A stretch of 64,000 bases of DNA from CAVQZA01 sp963724805 (GTDB lineage: Bacteria > Actinomycetota > Thermoleophilia > Gaiellales > Gaiellaceae): assembly GCA_963724805.1 (NCBI GenBank), contig CAVRWA010000014.1, forward strand, positions 682,001 to 746,000, written 5' to 3'. Below, in pieces: positions 31,957-40,337 of this stretch. The stretch's first letter is position 1. Each line of letters starts with the position of its first letter. Both the position numbers and the translations under genes were made by a program. The notes below the pieces were generated by a model. The model was given only the letters and a program-made list of their open reading frames with translations. It ran no database searches and was not told the DNA's origin.

Positions 31957-34900
31957 GTGGAATACCGCATCCTCGGCCCGCTCGCGCTCGTCGAGGATGA
32001 GCGCGATCTGGCCCCTGCCGGGCCGAAGCAGCAGGCGTTGCTCGGGATCTTCCTGCTGCATCCCGGCGAGACGCTCTCCCGCGACCGCCTGATCGACGAG
32101 CTCTGGGGCTCCCGCCCGCCCGAGACGGCCGGAAACACGCTCCAGGTCTACGTCTCCCAGCTCCGCAAGCTCCTCCCGCCCGGCGCGCTCGTCACCCGCC
32201 TCCCCGGCTACGCGCTCGAGGTCGATCCCGAGTCGCTCGACGCGAGCCGGTTCGAGCGCCTCGCGCGCGGGGGCCGCGACGCGCTCGCCCGCGGGGACTC
32301 GGCAGGCGCTTCGACGGCGCTCGAGCGGGCGCTCGCGCTCTGGCGCGGGCCGGTGCTCGCCGGCGTTGCCTTCGAGGGGACGGCCGCGGGGGAGGCGGCC
32401 CGGCTCGAGGAGCTTCGTGTCACGGCTGCCGAGGACCGGATCGACGCCGGGCTCGCGCTCGGCCGCCACGCCGAGCTCGTGGGAGAGCTCGAGGCCCTCG
32501 TCTCGGAGCATCCTCTGCGCGAGCGCCTGCGCGGGCAGCTGATGGTCGCCCTCTACCGCAACGGGCGCCAGGCGGACGCGCTCGACGTCTACCAGCGCAC
32601 GCGGTCGGAGCTCGTCGAGCAGCTCGGGATCGAGCCCGGCCCGCAGCTCCAGGAGCTGCAGCGCGCGGTGCTAGCTCAGGATCCGGCGCTCGCGCCGCCT
32701 GCCCCGGCCGAGGCGGTGCCCGCCCACGAGACCCGCAAGGTCGTCACGGTGCTGGCCGCGCGGCCGACGCACGGCGAGGAGACTCGCGATCCCGAGGTCG
32801 CCGAGGCGCGCCAGGATCGGCTGCTCGAGGCTGCCGGCGAGGTTGTCGGGCGCTACGGCGGCGTGCTCGAGCCCGCTCCGACCGAAGGGGTGCTCGCCCT
32901 CTTCGGCGCGACGGTGACCCACGAGGACGATGCTCTACGCGCGGTCCGCGCCGCCTGCGACCTGCACGGGTCGCCGGGCGGCGCGGGCGTCGCGCTCGGG
33001 GTCGTGACGGGTGAGGCGGTGATCATGGGCGGCCGGCTCGCCGCCGGCGGCAACGTTGTCACCTCCGCGCTCCGGCTCGCCCGAACTGCCGACCCCGGCG
33101 CTACGCTGCTGTCGGCCCGGACGCTGCCGCTGGTGCGAGGCGCGGTCGACATCGAGGAGCTGCCGGAACGGCACCGCGGCGGGATCGAGGGGTGGCGGCT
33201 CGTCGCGCTGCGGCCAGACGCCGAGCCGATCTCGCGTCGGCTCGACACACCGCTCGTCGGCCGCGAGGACGAGCTCGCCGCATTGCGCCTTGCCTTCGAG
33301 GAGACCCGAGCCGACCGCCGCTGCCGCGTCTTCACCATCCTCGGCGAGGGCGGCATCGGCAAGTCGCGACTCGTCGCGGAGCTCGTGACCGGTCTCGGCG
33401 ACGACGTGGTCGCCCTGACGGGCCGCTGCCGCCCGTACGGAGAGGGGATCGCCTTCCGCCCCGTCGCCGAGATCCTGCGCGCAGCCGCCGGCGACGTGAG
33501 CGAGGAGCAGATCGGCGCGCTGCTCGAGGGTGAGCCGGATGCCGGTGCCGTGGCCGGGTATCTCGCGGCTGCTTCGGGAAGCTCCGACACGCTTGCGAGC
33601 GCCGTCGAGGTCGACTGGGCCGTGCGGCGCCTCCTCGAGGCTCTCGCCCGGCGCACCCCGCTCGTCGTCGTGCTGGAGGACATCCACTGGGCCGAGCCCG
33701 CGTTGCTCGACCTGCTGGAGCTGCTGCCGGACACGGTGCGCGACGCACCGGTGTTCCTGCTCTGCAACGCCCGGCCCGACCTGCTCGAGGAGCGCCCTCG
33801 CTGGGAGGTCTCGCTCGCGCTCGGGCCTCTCACCGCCGGCGAGTCGGACCTGCTCATCGACGGTCTCCTCGGCGAGACCGAGCTGCCCGGGCCCCTGCGC
33901 GCCCGGGTCGCGGAGGCGGCGGAGGGTAATGCGCTCTATGTCGAGCAGGCGCTCGCCTACCTCGGGGAGCACGACGCGGAGGACGGCGAGCTCGAGATGC
34001 CGCCCACGATCAAGGCGCTCCTCGACGCGCGGCTCGATCGGCTGCCGGCGGGCGAGAGCGACGTGCTCGAGCGGGCGGCCGTGATGGGGAGGGAGCTCTG
34101 GCCGGGGGCGCTCACGGCGCTCGCGGATCACGAGGAGGAGCTCGGGCCGGTGCTCGACTCGCTGACGCGGAAGGATCTGATCGAGCCGACGCGCACGACG
34201 TTCCTCGACGACGAGGCATACCAGTTTCGCCACAAGCTGATCCGGGAGGCCGCTTATCGCAGGCTCACCAAGCGGCTCCGCGCGGGTCTGCACGAGCGCT
34301 TCGCCGACTGGCTCGATGGCCGCGAGGGCGAGCGAGACGCCGAATACGACGACGTCTTGGGCTATCACCTCGAGCAGGCCGCGCAGTACCGCGCGGAGCT
34401 CGGGGAGCCGAGCCCCGTGCTCGCAGCGCGGGCCGCCGGCCACCTCGGCTCGGCCGGCCGTCGTGCCCTTGCGCGCAGCGACATCCCCGCCGCAGTCGGG
34501 CTCCTCTCGCGCGCGGCGGCGCTCGACGCCGGTGAGGACGCCGTGCGTTCGGCTCAGCTGGTCGACCTCGCGGAGGCGAGGCGCGATGCCGGTGACCTCA
34601 CCGGCGCCGACCGGGCGCTCGAGGAGGCGCTGGCGCTCGCAGAGCGAGCGGGGAGCGCCGTTGCCGCCGAGGCGGCGCGCATCGGGCATCTGCGGATCGC
34701 GTTCCAGACCGACAGCGGCCTGCGGGTCGAGGAGACGATGCCTGTCGCCGAGCAGGCGATCGCGGCGTTCGAGGCCGCGGGCGACGACCGGGAGCTCGCG
34801 CGGGCGCTCTACGTGCGCGCGTGGATCTCCTGGCTCGGCTGCCGCGCCGCGGAGGCCGAGCATGCGCTCGAGGCGGCGATCGTCCACGCGCGACGCGCAG

Positions 34901-35655
34901 GTGACGACCGGGCCGAGGCCTCGGCGCTCCACCTGCTCGTCGGCGTCGCGCTGTACGGGCCGATGCCGGTCGTGGAGGGGCGCCGCCGCTGCGAGGAGAT
35001 CCTCGAGACCCACGGGTCGAAGCTCCGCGTGACCGCCTCGGCGCTACGCGCGCTCGCGGGGCTCGCGGCCCAGCAGGGGCGCTTCGGCGAGGCGGATGAG
35101 TTCATGGCGCGCGACCGTGCGATCACCGCGGAGCTGGGAACCCGCCTCACCGCCGCCGCGGCGGCGGAGCTCTACGGCTGGGTGCTCATGCTCGCCGACG
35201 ACCTGCCCGCGGCCGAGGCCGAGGCGCGGCGTGGGTTCGACAGCCTGCTCGAGATGGGAGACCGCTCGTCGGCCTCGACGCTCGCCGCTCTGCTGGCGCA
35301 GATCCTCTATGCGCGGGGCCGGCTCGACGAGGTGCTCGCGCTCACCGCGCTCGGCCGGGACGAGTCGTCGCTAGACGACCTCCACACCCAGATCCAGTGG
35401 CGCGGGCCGCGGGCGAAGGTGCTGGCGCGGCGCGGGGAGGCGCACGAGGCCGAGCGGCTCGCCCGGGAGGGCGTCGAGCTCGCAGATCCGACCGATTTCC
35501 TGAATGTGCGCGCCACCGCGCTGCTCGACCTCGGCGAGGTCCTGCTCGCCGGCGGCCGCACGGACGAAGCGGCTTCGGTCGTCGCGGCCGCGGCGACGCT
35601 GTTCGAGCAGAAAGGGAACGTCGTCGGGCGGGCGCGCGCCCGCGCTCTGATCTAG
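31957..35655 (+). CDS. BTAD/winged-helix regulator fused to a degenerate cyclase domain, an AAA ATPase and TPR repeats
   Basis: 1232 residues. An OmpR-type winged helix (about 1-90: LIDELWGSRPPETAGNTLQVY) and a BTAD domain (about 97-245: ALDVYQRTRSELVEQLGIEPGP) form the SARP-like DNA-binding unit. Residues about 255-410 resemble a class III nucleotide cyclase (KVVTVLAA, GGVLEPAPTEGVLALFG, HEDDALRAVRAA), but the metal-binding Asp residues are lost. An ATPase follows: Walker A GEGGIGKSRL near residue 463 and Walker B VVVLEDIHW near 569. The rest (about 800-1232) is helical TPR-like. Such proteins activate genes, often secondary metabolism, in response to nucleotide or ligand state. The target is unknown. 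Its TAG stop shares CTAG with the convergent next gene. Confidence 0.85.
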   Translation: MEYRILGPLALVEDERDLAPAGPKQQALLGIFLLHPGETLSRDRLIDELWGSRPPETAGNTLQVYVSQLRKLLPPGALVTRLPGYALEVDPESLDASRFERLARGGRDALARGDSAGASTALERALALWRGPVLAGVAFEGTAAGEAARLEELRVTAAEDRIDAGLALGRHAELVGELEALVSEHPLRERLRGQLMVALYRNGRQADALDVYQRTRSELVEQLGIEPGPQLQELQRAVLAQDPALAPPAPAEAVPAHETRKVVTVLAARPTHGEETRDPEVAEARQDRLLEAAGEVVGRYGGVLEPAPTEGVLALFGATVTHEDDALRAVRAACDLHGSPGGAGVALGVVTGEAVIMGGRLAAGGNVVTSALRLARTADPGATLLSARTLPLVRGAVDIEELPERHRGGIEGWRLVALRPDAEPISRRLDTPLVGREDELAALRLAFEETRADRRCRVFTILGEGGIGKSRLVAELVTGLGDDVVALTGRCRPYGEGIAFRPVAEILRAAAGDVSEEQIGALLEGEPDAGAVAGYLAAASGSSDTLASAVEVDWAVRRLLEALARRTPLVVVLEDIHWAEPALLDLLELLPDTVRDAPVFLLCNARPDLLEERPRWEVSLALGPLTAGESDLLIDGLLGETELPGPLRARVAEAAEGNALYVEQALAYLGEHDAEDGELEMPPTIKALLDARLDRLPAGESDVLERAAVMGRELWPGALTALADHEEELGPVLDSLTRKDLIEPTRTTFLDDEAYQFRHKLIREAAYRRLTKRLRAGLHERFADWLDGREGERDAEYDDVLGYHLEQAAQYRAELGEPSPVLAARAAGHLGSAGRRALARSDIPAAVGLLSRAAALDAGEDAVRSAQLVDLAEARRDAGDLTGADRALEEALALAERAGSAVAAEAARIGHLRIAFQTDSGLRVEETMPVAEQAIAAFEAAGDDRELARALYVRAWISWLGCRAAEAEHALEAAIVHARRAGDDRAEASALHLLVGVALYGPMPVVEGRRRCEEILETHGSKLRVTASALRALAGLAAQQGRFGEADEFMARDRAITAELGTRLTAAAAAELYGWVLMLADDLPAAEAEARRGFDSLLEMGDRSSASTLAALLAQILYARGRLDEVLALTALGRDESSLDDLHTQIQWRGPRAKVLARRGEAHEAERLAREGVELADPTDFLNVRATALLDLGEVLLAGGRTDEAASVVAAAATLFEQKGNVVGRARARALI

Positions 35656-36056
35656 CAGGGACCTGTCCGCACAGGCCCCGCGGGGCCTAGGTAGTGCATC
35701 GCGTCGGCGCCGACGCCGACCTGGAGGCAGTACGCCCTGTCGTCGGCGAAGACGACCGCCAGGTTCTTGAACGCTCGCAGGTCGGTCATCTCGAAGGTGC
35801 CGGTCTCCCGCTTCGCCTCGGCCATGGTTCGCGCCGCCGCCTGGAGCTCGTATGCGACGACCTTCGGTCCCGAGAGCAGCACGACCTGGCCGCCCTTGTG
35901 GAGCTGGTAGTGCTCGTGCCAGAACGTCCAGCCGGACGCAACCAGCGCGCCCACGGCCAGGACGAAGACCGCCGCCCTTGTCACGAACTCCTCATCGGCA
36001 CGCGCCGCCGGACGCTTGACACCCGTGCACAAATAACGCCACCTAATGACGCGCAT
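35652..36056 (-). CDS. Small membrane-anchored protein of unknown function
   Basis: 134 residues from ATG 36056, or 110 from GTG 35984, which sits just before the membrane helix (AAVFVLAVGALVASGW). The outside part is short and mixed (LHKGGQVVLLSGPKVVAYELQAAARTM) and ends in two cysteines some 30 residues apart (AYCLQVG, TGPC-end). I do not recognise a family. The ATG at 36056 lies within the palindrome 36042-36060, which argues for the shorter form or for autoregulation. A 16-bp perfect palindrome (35673-35688) at the C-terminal coding end may help terminate convergent transcription. Confidence 0.5.
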   Translation of the reverse strand: MRVIRWRYLCTGVKRPAARADEEFVTRAAVFVLAVGALVASGWTFWHEHYQLHKGGQVVLLSGPKVVAYELQAAARTMAEAKRETGTFEMTDLRAFKNLAVVFADDRAYCLQVGVGADAMHYLGPAGPVRTGPC

Positions 36057-36060
36057 TAGG
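36042..36060. promoter_or_regulatory. Palindromic operator candidate between divergent genes
   Basis: CCTAATG (36042-36048) and CATTAGG (36054-36060) are perfect 7-bp arms around 5 bp. The site overlaps the probable -35 region (ATGACG, 36046-36051) of the flavoprotein operon and the start region of the divergent gene, a typical repressor position. Confidence 0.5.
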
Positions 36061-36068
36061 AAAAACGC

Positions 36069-36074
36069 TACGAT
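36069..36074 (+). promoter_or_regulatory. -10 box TACGAT of the flavoprotein-fumarase-sulfur operon
   Basis: TACGAT lies 17 bp after ATGACG and ends 7 bases before GTG 36082, indicating a leaderless first gene. Confidence 0.5.
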
Positions 36075-36081
36075 TGCGGCC

Positions 36082-37287
36082 GTGGCGCCTGGTTCCAGCT
36101 CATTCGACGTGCTCGTGATCGGCTCCGGCGCGTCCGGTCTCGCCGCCGCGCTCTCGGCCGAGCGGGCGGGGGCGCGCGTCGGCCTGGCCACGAAGGGCTC
36201 GCTCCAGTCGTGCAACTCCGCGAAGGCGCAGGGAGGGATCCAGGCCGCCCTCGGGCCCGACGACTCGCCCGAGCTCCATGCCGAGGACGTCTGGAAGAGC
36301 TCGCACGAGACCGCCGACCGCCGCCTCGTCGAGGTGCTCACGGCCGAGGCGCCCTCTGCGATCCACTGGCTCGAGGAGCTCGGGGTCGAGTTCACGCGCG
36401 ACAACGGCGGCTACCGTCTTGCCCGGTGCGGCGGCGCGTCGCGGCAGCGGCTGCTGCAGGTCGGCGACCGCACGGGCCACGCGATCACGAAGGGCCTGCG
36501 CGAGGCCTTCGAGGCAGGCGGAGGAACGGAGCTCCCGAACCATGCGCTGCGCTCGCTCGAGCGGTCGGCGGCGGGCTGGAGCGCGACGCTCGAGCACGAC
36601 GGCGAGGCCGTGGTGGTCGACGCGGGGACGGTCGTCCTTGCCGCCGGCGGCCGCTGCTTCCGGGTCGCCCAGGAGCGCGGCGAGCTCTCAACGAACCATC
36701 CGGGCGCGACCGGCGAGGTGACCGAGCTCGCACTCGGGCTCGGTGCCGAGGCGCGCGACCTGGACGCCCTCCAGTACCACCCGAACGGCGGCGCGTGGCC
36801 GCAGAACCTGCAGGGCTACTCGATTCCCGAGACGACGCGCGCCTACGGCGCAGTGCTCCTGAATGCCGACGGCGAGGAGTTCACCGATTCGCTCGGGCCG
36901 CGCGACGTCGTCGCGGCGGCGATCGTGAAGGAGGTCGAGGAGGGCCGCGGCGTCGAGACTCCCGACGGCCGCCCCGCGGTCTGGCTCGACACGCCGCGGA
37001 TCTCCGTCGCGGACGCGGAGGTCTCGCTCCCGTACATGGTGCGCCGCTATCGCGCCGCCGGAGTCGACCCGCTGGCCGAGAGGATCCTCACCTATCCCGT
37101 CCTCCACTACCAGAACGGAGGGCTCGTGATCGACACGAACGCCGAGACCACGCTCGAGGGCCTGTACGCCTGCGGTGAGATCGCCGGGGGCACCCACGGG
37201 CGCAACCGCATGATGGGCAACAGCCTGCTCGAATGCTGTGTCTTTGGGAGAAGGGCCGGGCAGGCCGCAGCGGAGAAGGCAGCATGA
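36082..37287 (+). CDS. Short FAD-dependent fumarate reductase/succinate dehydrogenase/L-aspartate oxidase-family flavoprotein
   Basis: 401 residues. FAD-binding Rossmann motif DVLVIGSGASGLAAAL, SCNSAKAQGGIQAAL (covalent-flavin region without the usual His-Ser-x-AAQGG form), NHPGATGEVTELALGLGAEARDLDALQYHP, HYQNGGLVIDTNAETTLEGLYACGEIAGG, and the terminal RMMGNSLLECCVFGRRAG. The C-terminal helical domain found in SdhA, FrdA and NadB (500+ residues) is missing, and no iron-sulfur partner gene is adjacent. It could oxidise a C4 dicarboxylate or aspartate-like acid, or a sulfonated analogue. It is first in the operon and ATGA-coupled to fumarase alpha. Start GTG follows a -10 box. Confidence 0.75.
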   Translation: MAPGSSSFDVLVIGSGASGLAAALSAERAGARVGLATKGSLQSCNSAKAQGGIQAALGPDDSPELHAEDVWKSSHETADRRLVEVLTAEAPSAIHWLEELGVEFTRDNGGYRLARCGGASRQRLLQVGDRTGHAITKGLREAFEAGGGTELPNHALRSLERSAAGWSATLEHDGEAVVVDAGTVVLAAGGRCFRVAQERGELSTNHPGATGEVTELALGLGAEARDLDALQYHPNGGAWPQNLQGYSIPETTRAYGAVLLNADGEEFTDSLGPRDVVAAAIVKEVEEGRGVETPDGRPAVWLDTPRISVADAEVSLPYMVRRYRAAGVDPLAERILTYPVLHYQNGGLVIDTNAETTLEGLYACGEIAGGTHGRNRMMGNSLLECCVFGRRAGQAAAEKAA

Positions 37288-38180
37288 GCACGGTCGAGAC
37301 CGATCTGGCCGTCGCCGTCGAAGAGGCGGCCGCACACCTCTATGTCTGGGCGCTGAAGGACATCCCGCAGGACCTGCGCGACGCGCTCGCGTCCGCCGCG
37401 GGCCGCGAGACGAGCGTGCCGGGCCAGCGCGTCCTCCAGACCATCCTCAGGAACGTCGACGTCGCCGAGGACGAGAAGAACCTCGTCTGCCAGGACACCG
37501 GGATCGCGGTCTACAGCTGTCGCGTCGGGGAGCATTTTCCCCTGCATCCGGCGCGAATCTACGAATCGCTGCGAGACGGAACCGAGCGCGCCACGCTCGA
37601 GCACCCGCTGCGCTCGAACGCCGTCCACACGATCACGCGGGAGAACACCGGTGCCAACATCGGCTACCGGCTCCCGATCGTCCACTGGGAGTTCGTCGCC
37701 GACTGGGACGGCCTCGACGTGAAGTGCGTGCCGAAGGGCTCCGGCTCGGAGAACATGAGCTTCCTCAAGATGTGCGTCCCGGCCGACGGCGTGAACGGGA
37801 TCAAGCGCTTCGTGCTCGAGTCGATCGTCGGCGCCGGCGGCAAGCCGTGCCCGCCCGGGATCGTCGGCGTCGGGATCGGCGGCTCGGCCGACTACGCGAT
37901 GTACCTCGCCAAGGAGGCGATCGCGCGCCCGGTCGGCACGCGCAACTCCGACCCGATCGTGGCCCAACTCGAAGACGAGCTGTACGGCCTCCTGAACGAG
38001 ACCGGGATCGGCCCGATGGGCCTCGGCGGCGACGTCACCGTGCTGCAGTGCCACATCGAACACGCGGACACGCACATGACCCTGAATCCCGTCGCGGTCA
38101 ACTACCAGTGCTGGGCCGCCCGCCGCGCCTCCGCGCACATCGCGCCCGACGGCACGATCGACTACGACCGGGAGTTTTGA
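37284..38180 (+). CDS. Class I (iron-sulfur) fumarate hydratase, alpha subunit
   Basis: 298 residues. The two-subunit class I fumarase/tartrate dehydratase family reversibly hydrates fumarate to malate with a [4Fe-4S] cluster. Cluster cysteines are visible in LVCQDTG and MCVPADG, with a further one late in LQCHIEH; PKGSGSENMSF and GIGGSADYAMYLAK are family motifs. The partner beta subunit is at 38287, separated by a repeat-built micro-ORF. Substrate could be fumarate or another unsaturated acid such as a sulfonated analogue. It starts with an ATGA overlap, and its stop forms TGATG with the micro-ORF. Confidence 0.88.
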   Translation: MSTVETDLAVAVEEAAAHLYVWALKDIPQDLRDALASAAGRETSVPGQRVLQTILRNVDVAEDEKNLVCQDTGIAVYSCRVGEHFPLHPARIYESLRDGTERATLEHPLRSNAVHTITRENTGANIGYRLPIVHWEFVADWDGLDVKCVPKGSGSENMSFLKMCVPADGVNGIKRFVLESIVGAGGKPCPPGIVGVGIGGSADYAMYLAKEAIARPVGTRNSDPIVAQLEDELYGLLNETGIGPMGLGGDVTVLQCHIEHADTHMTLNPVAVNYQCWAARRASAHIAPDGTIDYDREF

Positions 38181-38287
38181 TGACGCCCTCCAAGATCCCA
38201 AATGCTCATGAGCACAAGGTGGTCTCCTCGACCCCGGTCGTTGTTCGAGCCATCCCAAATGCTCATGAGCACAAGGAGTCGTTCTGA
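38180..38287 (+). CDS. 35-codon micro-ORF built from a duplicated octapeptide, coupling the fumarase subunit genes
   Basis: The ATG overlaps the alpha-subunit stop (TGATG), and its TGA overlaps the beta-subunit ATG (TGATG). Two 25-bp repeats lie in the same frame 57 bp apart, so the peptide contains IPNAHEHK twice. Histidine pairs could bind metal, yet the repeat holds a 12-bp DNA palindrome, and the frame may simply let ribosomes cross a repeat insertion. Whether the peptide is stable is unknown. Confidence 0.35.
   Translation: MTPSKIPNAHEHKVVSSTPVVVRAIPNAHEHKESF
38195..38219. repeat. 25-bp direct repeat, copy 1, containing palindrome TGCTCATGAGCA
   Basis: Identical over 25 bp to 38252-38276. 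The core TGCTCATGAGCA is a perfect 12-bp palindrome. It lies between two cotranscribed genes. Confidence 0.85.
38252..38276. repeat. 25-bp direct repeat, copy 2, containing palindrome TGCTCATGAGCA
   Basis: Second identical copy, 57 bp after the first (19 codons, frame preserved). It ends in ACAAGGAG, which gives the beta-subunit gene a ribosome-binding site about 9 bases before ATG 38287. Confidence 0.85.
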
Positions 38288-38874
38288 TGGCGAACCACGA
38301 AGTCACGTTCCCGATCACCGACCCGGCCGAGATCCTCGAGCTGCGCGCCGGCGACGAGGTCACGGTGCAGGGCCACATCATCGGGATCCGCGACCGCACG
38401 CAGATCCGGATCTTCGACCAGGGGGTCGAGCCGCCGATGGATCTCAGCGGCGCGTTCCTCCTCCACACGGCACCCGGCGTGCGCAAGCTCGGCCCGGGCC
38501 GCTACGAGAAGGTCTGCATCGGCACCACCACCTCGGCGCGGATGGTGCGCTTCACCGAGGGGCTCGGCGCTCAGCACGGCGTGCGCGCGATCTGCGGCAA
38601 GGGCGGCTTCCCCGACGAGGCGATCGAGCCGATGCAGCGGCTCGGGATGGTCTACTTCGCGATCGTCGGCGGCGCCGCGGCTCTCGAGACGACCCAGATC
38701 GAGGAGATCGAGGAGGTCGCCTGGGAGGAGCTGATGCCCGAATGCCTCTGGAAGTTCCGCGTCAAGGACTTCGGGCCGCTCACCGTCGGCATCGACGCGC
38801 ACGGCAACTCTCTCTACCGCGAGGTCCAGGACCGGGCCCAGGAAAAACTGAAGGAGCTATATGCCCGCTTTTAG
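38287..38874 (+). CDS. Class I fumarate hydratase, beta subunit
   Basis: 195 residues. C-terminal-type domain of class I fumarases/tartrate dehydratases: LRAGDEVTVQGHIIGIRDRTQIRI at the N-terminus, PMDLSGAFLLHTAPGVRK, GTTTSARMVRFTEGL, GKGGFPDEAIEPMQR and the late ECLWKFRVKDFGPLTVGIDAHG. It completes the active site with the alpha subunit. ATG 38287 is coupled to the micro-ORF, and AAGGAG from the repeat precedes it. It overlaps the ComA-like gene by 14 bp. Confidence 0.88.
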   Translation: MANHEVTFPITDPAEILELRAGDEVTVQGHIIGIRDRTQIRIFDQGVEPPMDLSGAFLLHTAPGVRKLGPGRYEKVCIGTTTSARMVRFTEGLGAQHGVRAICGKGGFPDEAIEPMQRLGMVYFAIVGGAAALETTQIEEIEEVAWEELMPECLWKFRVKDFGPLTVGIDAHGNSLYREVQDRAQEKLKELYARF

Positions 38875-39652
38875 CGACGGATTCCTCGGGGTGCCCGCGC
38901 GCCCCGGCAAGCCCCGCCAGATCGGCCTCACCCACGTGATGGACAAGGGGATGAACATCCGCGACATCGAGGGGATGTTCGACACCGCCGGCGAGTACGT
39001 CGACATCGTCAAGCTCGGCTGGGGCACGAGCTACGTCACGAACAACCTCGAGAAGAAGATCGCGCTCTACCGCTTCTACGAGACCCCGGTCGTCTGCGGC
39101 GGCACCCTGTTCGAGGCGGTCTACGCGCGCGATCGGCTGGACGAGTTCAAGGCCTGGCTCGTCGAGCAGCGCTTCTCGCACGTCGAGATCTCGGACGGCA
39201 CGATCGACATCCCCCGCGAGCGCAAGCTCGAGCTGATCGCCGACTTCGCACACGACTTCACCGTCCTCTCCGAGGTCGGCTCGAAGGACGACGAGGTCGT
39301 GTTCGCACCGTACCAGTGGGTCGAGTGGATCAAGGAGGAGCTCGAGGCGGGAGCCTGGAAGGTGATCACGGAAGGGCGTGAGGGCGGCACCGCGGGCATC
39401 TACCGGCCCACCGGCGAGATGCGCACCGGCCTCGTCGACGAGATCGCGCACGAGATCGACGTCGCCAACCTGATCTTCGAGGCGCCGACGAAGTCCTCGC
39501 AGGCCTGGTTCGTGAAGCAGTTCGGGCCGAACGTGAACGTCGGCAACATCCCTCCGGACGAGGTGATCCCGCTCGAGACGCTGCGCCTGGGTCTCCGCGG
39601 CGACACGCTGAAGGAGGTGCTCCTTGGCGGCGAGCCTGCCACGGCTTCCTGA
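38861..39652 (+). CDS. Phosphosulfolactate synthase (ComA) family protein
   Basis: 263 residues. Family landmarks: THVMDKGMNIRDIEGMFDTAGEYVDIVKLGWGTS in the first third (DKG, D-VK-GWGTS), VVCGGTLFEAV, HVEISDGTIDIP and EVGSKDDEVV. ComA adds sulfite to phosphoenolpyruvate to give phosphosulfolactate, the first step of coenzyme M synthesis in methanogens; bacterial homologues occur in sulfolactate or CoM pathways and as uncharacterised proteins. It is a cytosolic TIM-barrel enzyme. Directly after it come cysH (which yields sulfite), cysC, sat and a permease, so sulfite is the likely co-substrate. AAGGAG lies just before ATG 38861. The assignment is family-level. Confidence 0.8.
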   Translation: MPAFSDGFLGVPARPGKPRQIGLTHVMDKGMNIRDIEGMFDTAGEYVDIVKLGWGTSYVTNNLEKKIALYRFYETPVVCGGTLFEAVYARDRLDEFKAWLVEQRFSHVEISDGTIDIPRERKLELIADFAHDFTVLSEVGSKDDEVVFAPYQWVEWIKEELEAGAWKVITEGREGGTAGIYRPTGEMRTGLVDEIAHEIDVANLIFEAPTKSSQAWFVKQFGPNVNVGNIPPDEVIPLETLRLGLRGDTLKEVLLGGEPATAS

Positions 39653-40337
39653 CCTCGACTTCGAGGCCATGTCTGCGGAGGACGTCCTCCGCTACGCCTA
39701 CTCGGAGTTCGGCGACCGCCTCTGCCTTACGTGCTCGTGGCAGAAGCAGTCGTCGGTGCTCGTGCACATGGTCAGCGAGCTCGGGCTGCCGATCGACGTG
39801 ATCGAGCTCGACACGCACCTCTTCTTCCGGGAGACGTACGAGACGCGCGACCGCCTGATCGAGCGCTACGGCCTCACGCTGGCACCCTCGCCGCGCATTC
39901 CGACCGTCGCCGAGCAGCACCGGCAGGAGGGGCCGAACCTCTGGGAGACCAATCCCGACCGATGCTGCCACATCCGCAAGGTCGAGCCGCTGCTCGAGGC
40001 GCTCGTGCCCTACGACGCCTGGGTCTCGGGCATCCGCCGCGACCAGTCGCCGAGCCGCGTGGGCACGCCGAAGGTGCAGCTCTCCGAGCGCTACGGCGTC
40101 CTCAAGATCCATCCGCTCGCCGACTGGGACGAGAAGCGCGTCTGGGCCTACATCCACGTCAACGAGATTCCCTACAACCCCCTGCACGACTCGGGCTACC
40201 GCTCGATCGGCTGCATCCCCTGCACCAGGCCGATCGCGCCGGGTGAGGAGGAGCGGGCCGGCCGCTGGGCCGGCTCGGACAAGCTCGAGTGCGGCATTCA
40301 CCTGAACACACCAATAACCGAGGAGACGAATGAGTAA
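39624..40337 (+). CDS. cysH: Adenylylsulfate/phosphoadenylylsulfate reductase
   Basis: 237 residues. It reduces activated sulfate to sulfite with thioredoxin. The iron-sulfur cysteines C114-C115 (DRCCHIRK) and C197/C200 (GCIPC) mark the [4Fe-4S] type, which normally prefers APS. The catalytic Cys is C223 in KLECGIHL. SWQKQSSVLVHM and ELDTHLFF are nucleotide-binding motifs. TTG 39624 has AAGGAGG six bases upstream and overlaps the ComA-like gene by 29 bp. It overlaps cysC by 8 bp. No sulfite reductase gene is in the window. Confidence 0.92.
   Translation: MAASLPRLPDLDFEAMSAEDVLRYAYSEFGDRLCLTCSWQKQSSVLVHMVSELGLPIDVIELDTHLFFRETYETRDRLIERYGLTLAPSPRIPTVAEQHRQEGPNLWETNPDRCCHIRKVEPLLEALVPYDAWVSGIRRDQSPSRVGTPKVQLSERYGVLKIHPLADWDEKRVWAYIHVNEIPYNPLHDSGYRSIGCIPCTRPIAPGEEERAGRWAGSDKLECGIHLNTPITEETNE

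Noticed and set aside
36016..36021. TTGACA on the plus strand as -35 of the flavoprotein operon
   Set aside because: No -10 lies at 16-19 bp, and the well-placed TACGAT box is 47 bp away; ATGACG at 36046 fits better.
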